Shown one piece after another: positions 33,768 to 34,002 of a stretch of DNA of 34,002 nt. Within the stretch, counting starts at the first letter, position 1. Each line of letters opens with the position of its first letter. Both the position numbers and the translations under genes were made by a program. Source of the DNA: an uncultured Verrucomicrobiales bacterium (GTDB lineage Bacteria; Verrucomicrobiota; Verrucomicrobiia; Verrucomicrobiales; Akkermansiaceae); assembly GCA_937969495.1 (NCBI GenBank), contig CALBVY010000097.1, forward strand, positions 1 to 34,002. Reading direction: 5' to 3'. Below the pieces are notes generated by a model. It did not search any database. It saw nothing but the letters and a program-made list of their open reading frames with translations, and was not told the origin of the DNA.

Positions 33768-34002
33768 CTAGATCGTATTCTCCCGCGTTTCTCCCGCGAA
33801 GTTCGTCTGCCAGTAGTTCCCTGTCTCGACATGCAGACAGGTCAACCAGCCACCACGCCCCACATCAGTATCAATACACACAGCATGCCCTAGATTCAGC
33901 GGCACGTGCTCCTTCTGTGCGGTGTGACCACAGATCATAATCTTCCCTGACATATGCGGCTCTGGAGTGCCAAATTTCTTGTGGATCAGGGTAAAAGGAA
34001 GC
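33768..34002 (-). CDS. Serine/threonine protein phosphatase, C-terminal fragment (5' end outside window)
   Basis: The minus-strand frame stays open to the right edge of the window, reading LPFTLIHKKFGTPEPHMSGKI, so the ATG at 33953 is internal. GHTAQK near its start supplies the last metal-binding His of PP1/calcineurin-type phosphatases, and CIDTDVGRGGWLTCLHVETG is the typical closing block. It is convergent with the isomerase operon and ends with TAG-type stop at 33768. The catalytic N-terminal half is not visible. Confidence 0.8.
   Translation of the reverse strand, partial: LPFTLIHKKFGTPEPHMSGKIMICGHTAQKEHVPLNLGHAVCIDTDVGRGGWLTCLHVETGNYWQTNFAGETRENTI

Noticed and set aside
1-34002. tRNA, rRNA genes or CRISPR arrays
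   Set aside because: No cloverleaf sequence, rRNA segment or regularly spaced repeats were found on either strand by eye; a tRNA scan was not run.

Overview
The window looks like chromosomal DNA of a member of the Verrucomicrobiota. The best evidence is a 51-codon basic protein (15092-15247, minus strand) encoded just behind rplM-rpsI. It matches the small basic protein family known from Chlamydiae and Verrucomicrobia. The many housekeeping genes with weak or absent Shine-Dalgarno sequences fit but prove little. TGA is an ordinary stop codon here: prmA, tsaE, truC, the ion channel and the dus-like gene all end with it. The genetic code is therefore not reassigned.

Layout. 1-573 is the 3' end of a large DNA-repair ATPase. 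646-3723 encodes a calcineurin-like phosphoesterase fused to a STAND/NACHT-type NTPase, which resembles a defence protein. 3724-4333 has no clear gene but carries a nested inverted-repeat element. 4334-13496 (minus strand) is a compact carbon-phosphorus lyase operon in the order phnD-C-E-G-H-I-J-K-L-M-P. It covers phosphonate uptake, the core lyase and late steps of the pathway. phnF, phnN and phnO are not present. Upstream of phnD lie a possible 22-codon peptide gene and a dyad-rich AT stretch, then a cupin gene and an RsuA/RluB-type pseudouridine synthase. 15027-16276 is the rplM-rpsI-small basic protein operon with a likely promoter and a clear terminator.

16377-19511 (plus strand) holds a Kv-type channel with a zinc-ribbon tail, prmA and an aspartate-type aminotransferase that ends at a good terminator. 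19538-21526 (minus) holds truA, tsaE and a TetR-family regulator. 21631-30112 (plus) is a run of housekeeping genes: an orphan DNA methyltransferase, a dihydrouridine synthase, mlaF-like and mlaD-like lipid transport genes, a phosphatidylserine synthase, a cell-wall amidase, a CvfB-like RNA-binding protein, msrA, truC and an unrecognised partner. 30191-30892 encodes a secreted unknown. 31006-33706 is a cluster of three xylose-isomerase-like TIM-barrel proteins, probably for sugar or polyol breakdown. The right edge holds the 3' end of a Ser/Thr protein phosphatase (minus).

The most important observation is in msrA (28125-28904). The catalytic Cys of the GCFW motif is encoded by an in-frame TGA at 28305-28307. 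A two-tiered hairpin with a GU-containing apical loop begins two bases after that TGA. This is the expected signature of a selenocysteine-containing, membrane-anchored MsrA, which a normal gene caller would split into two unrelated ORFs.
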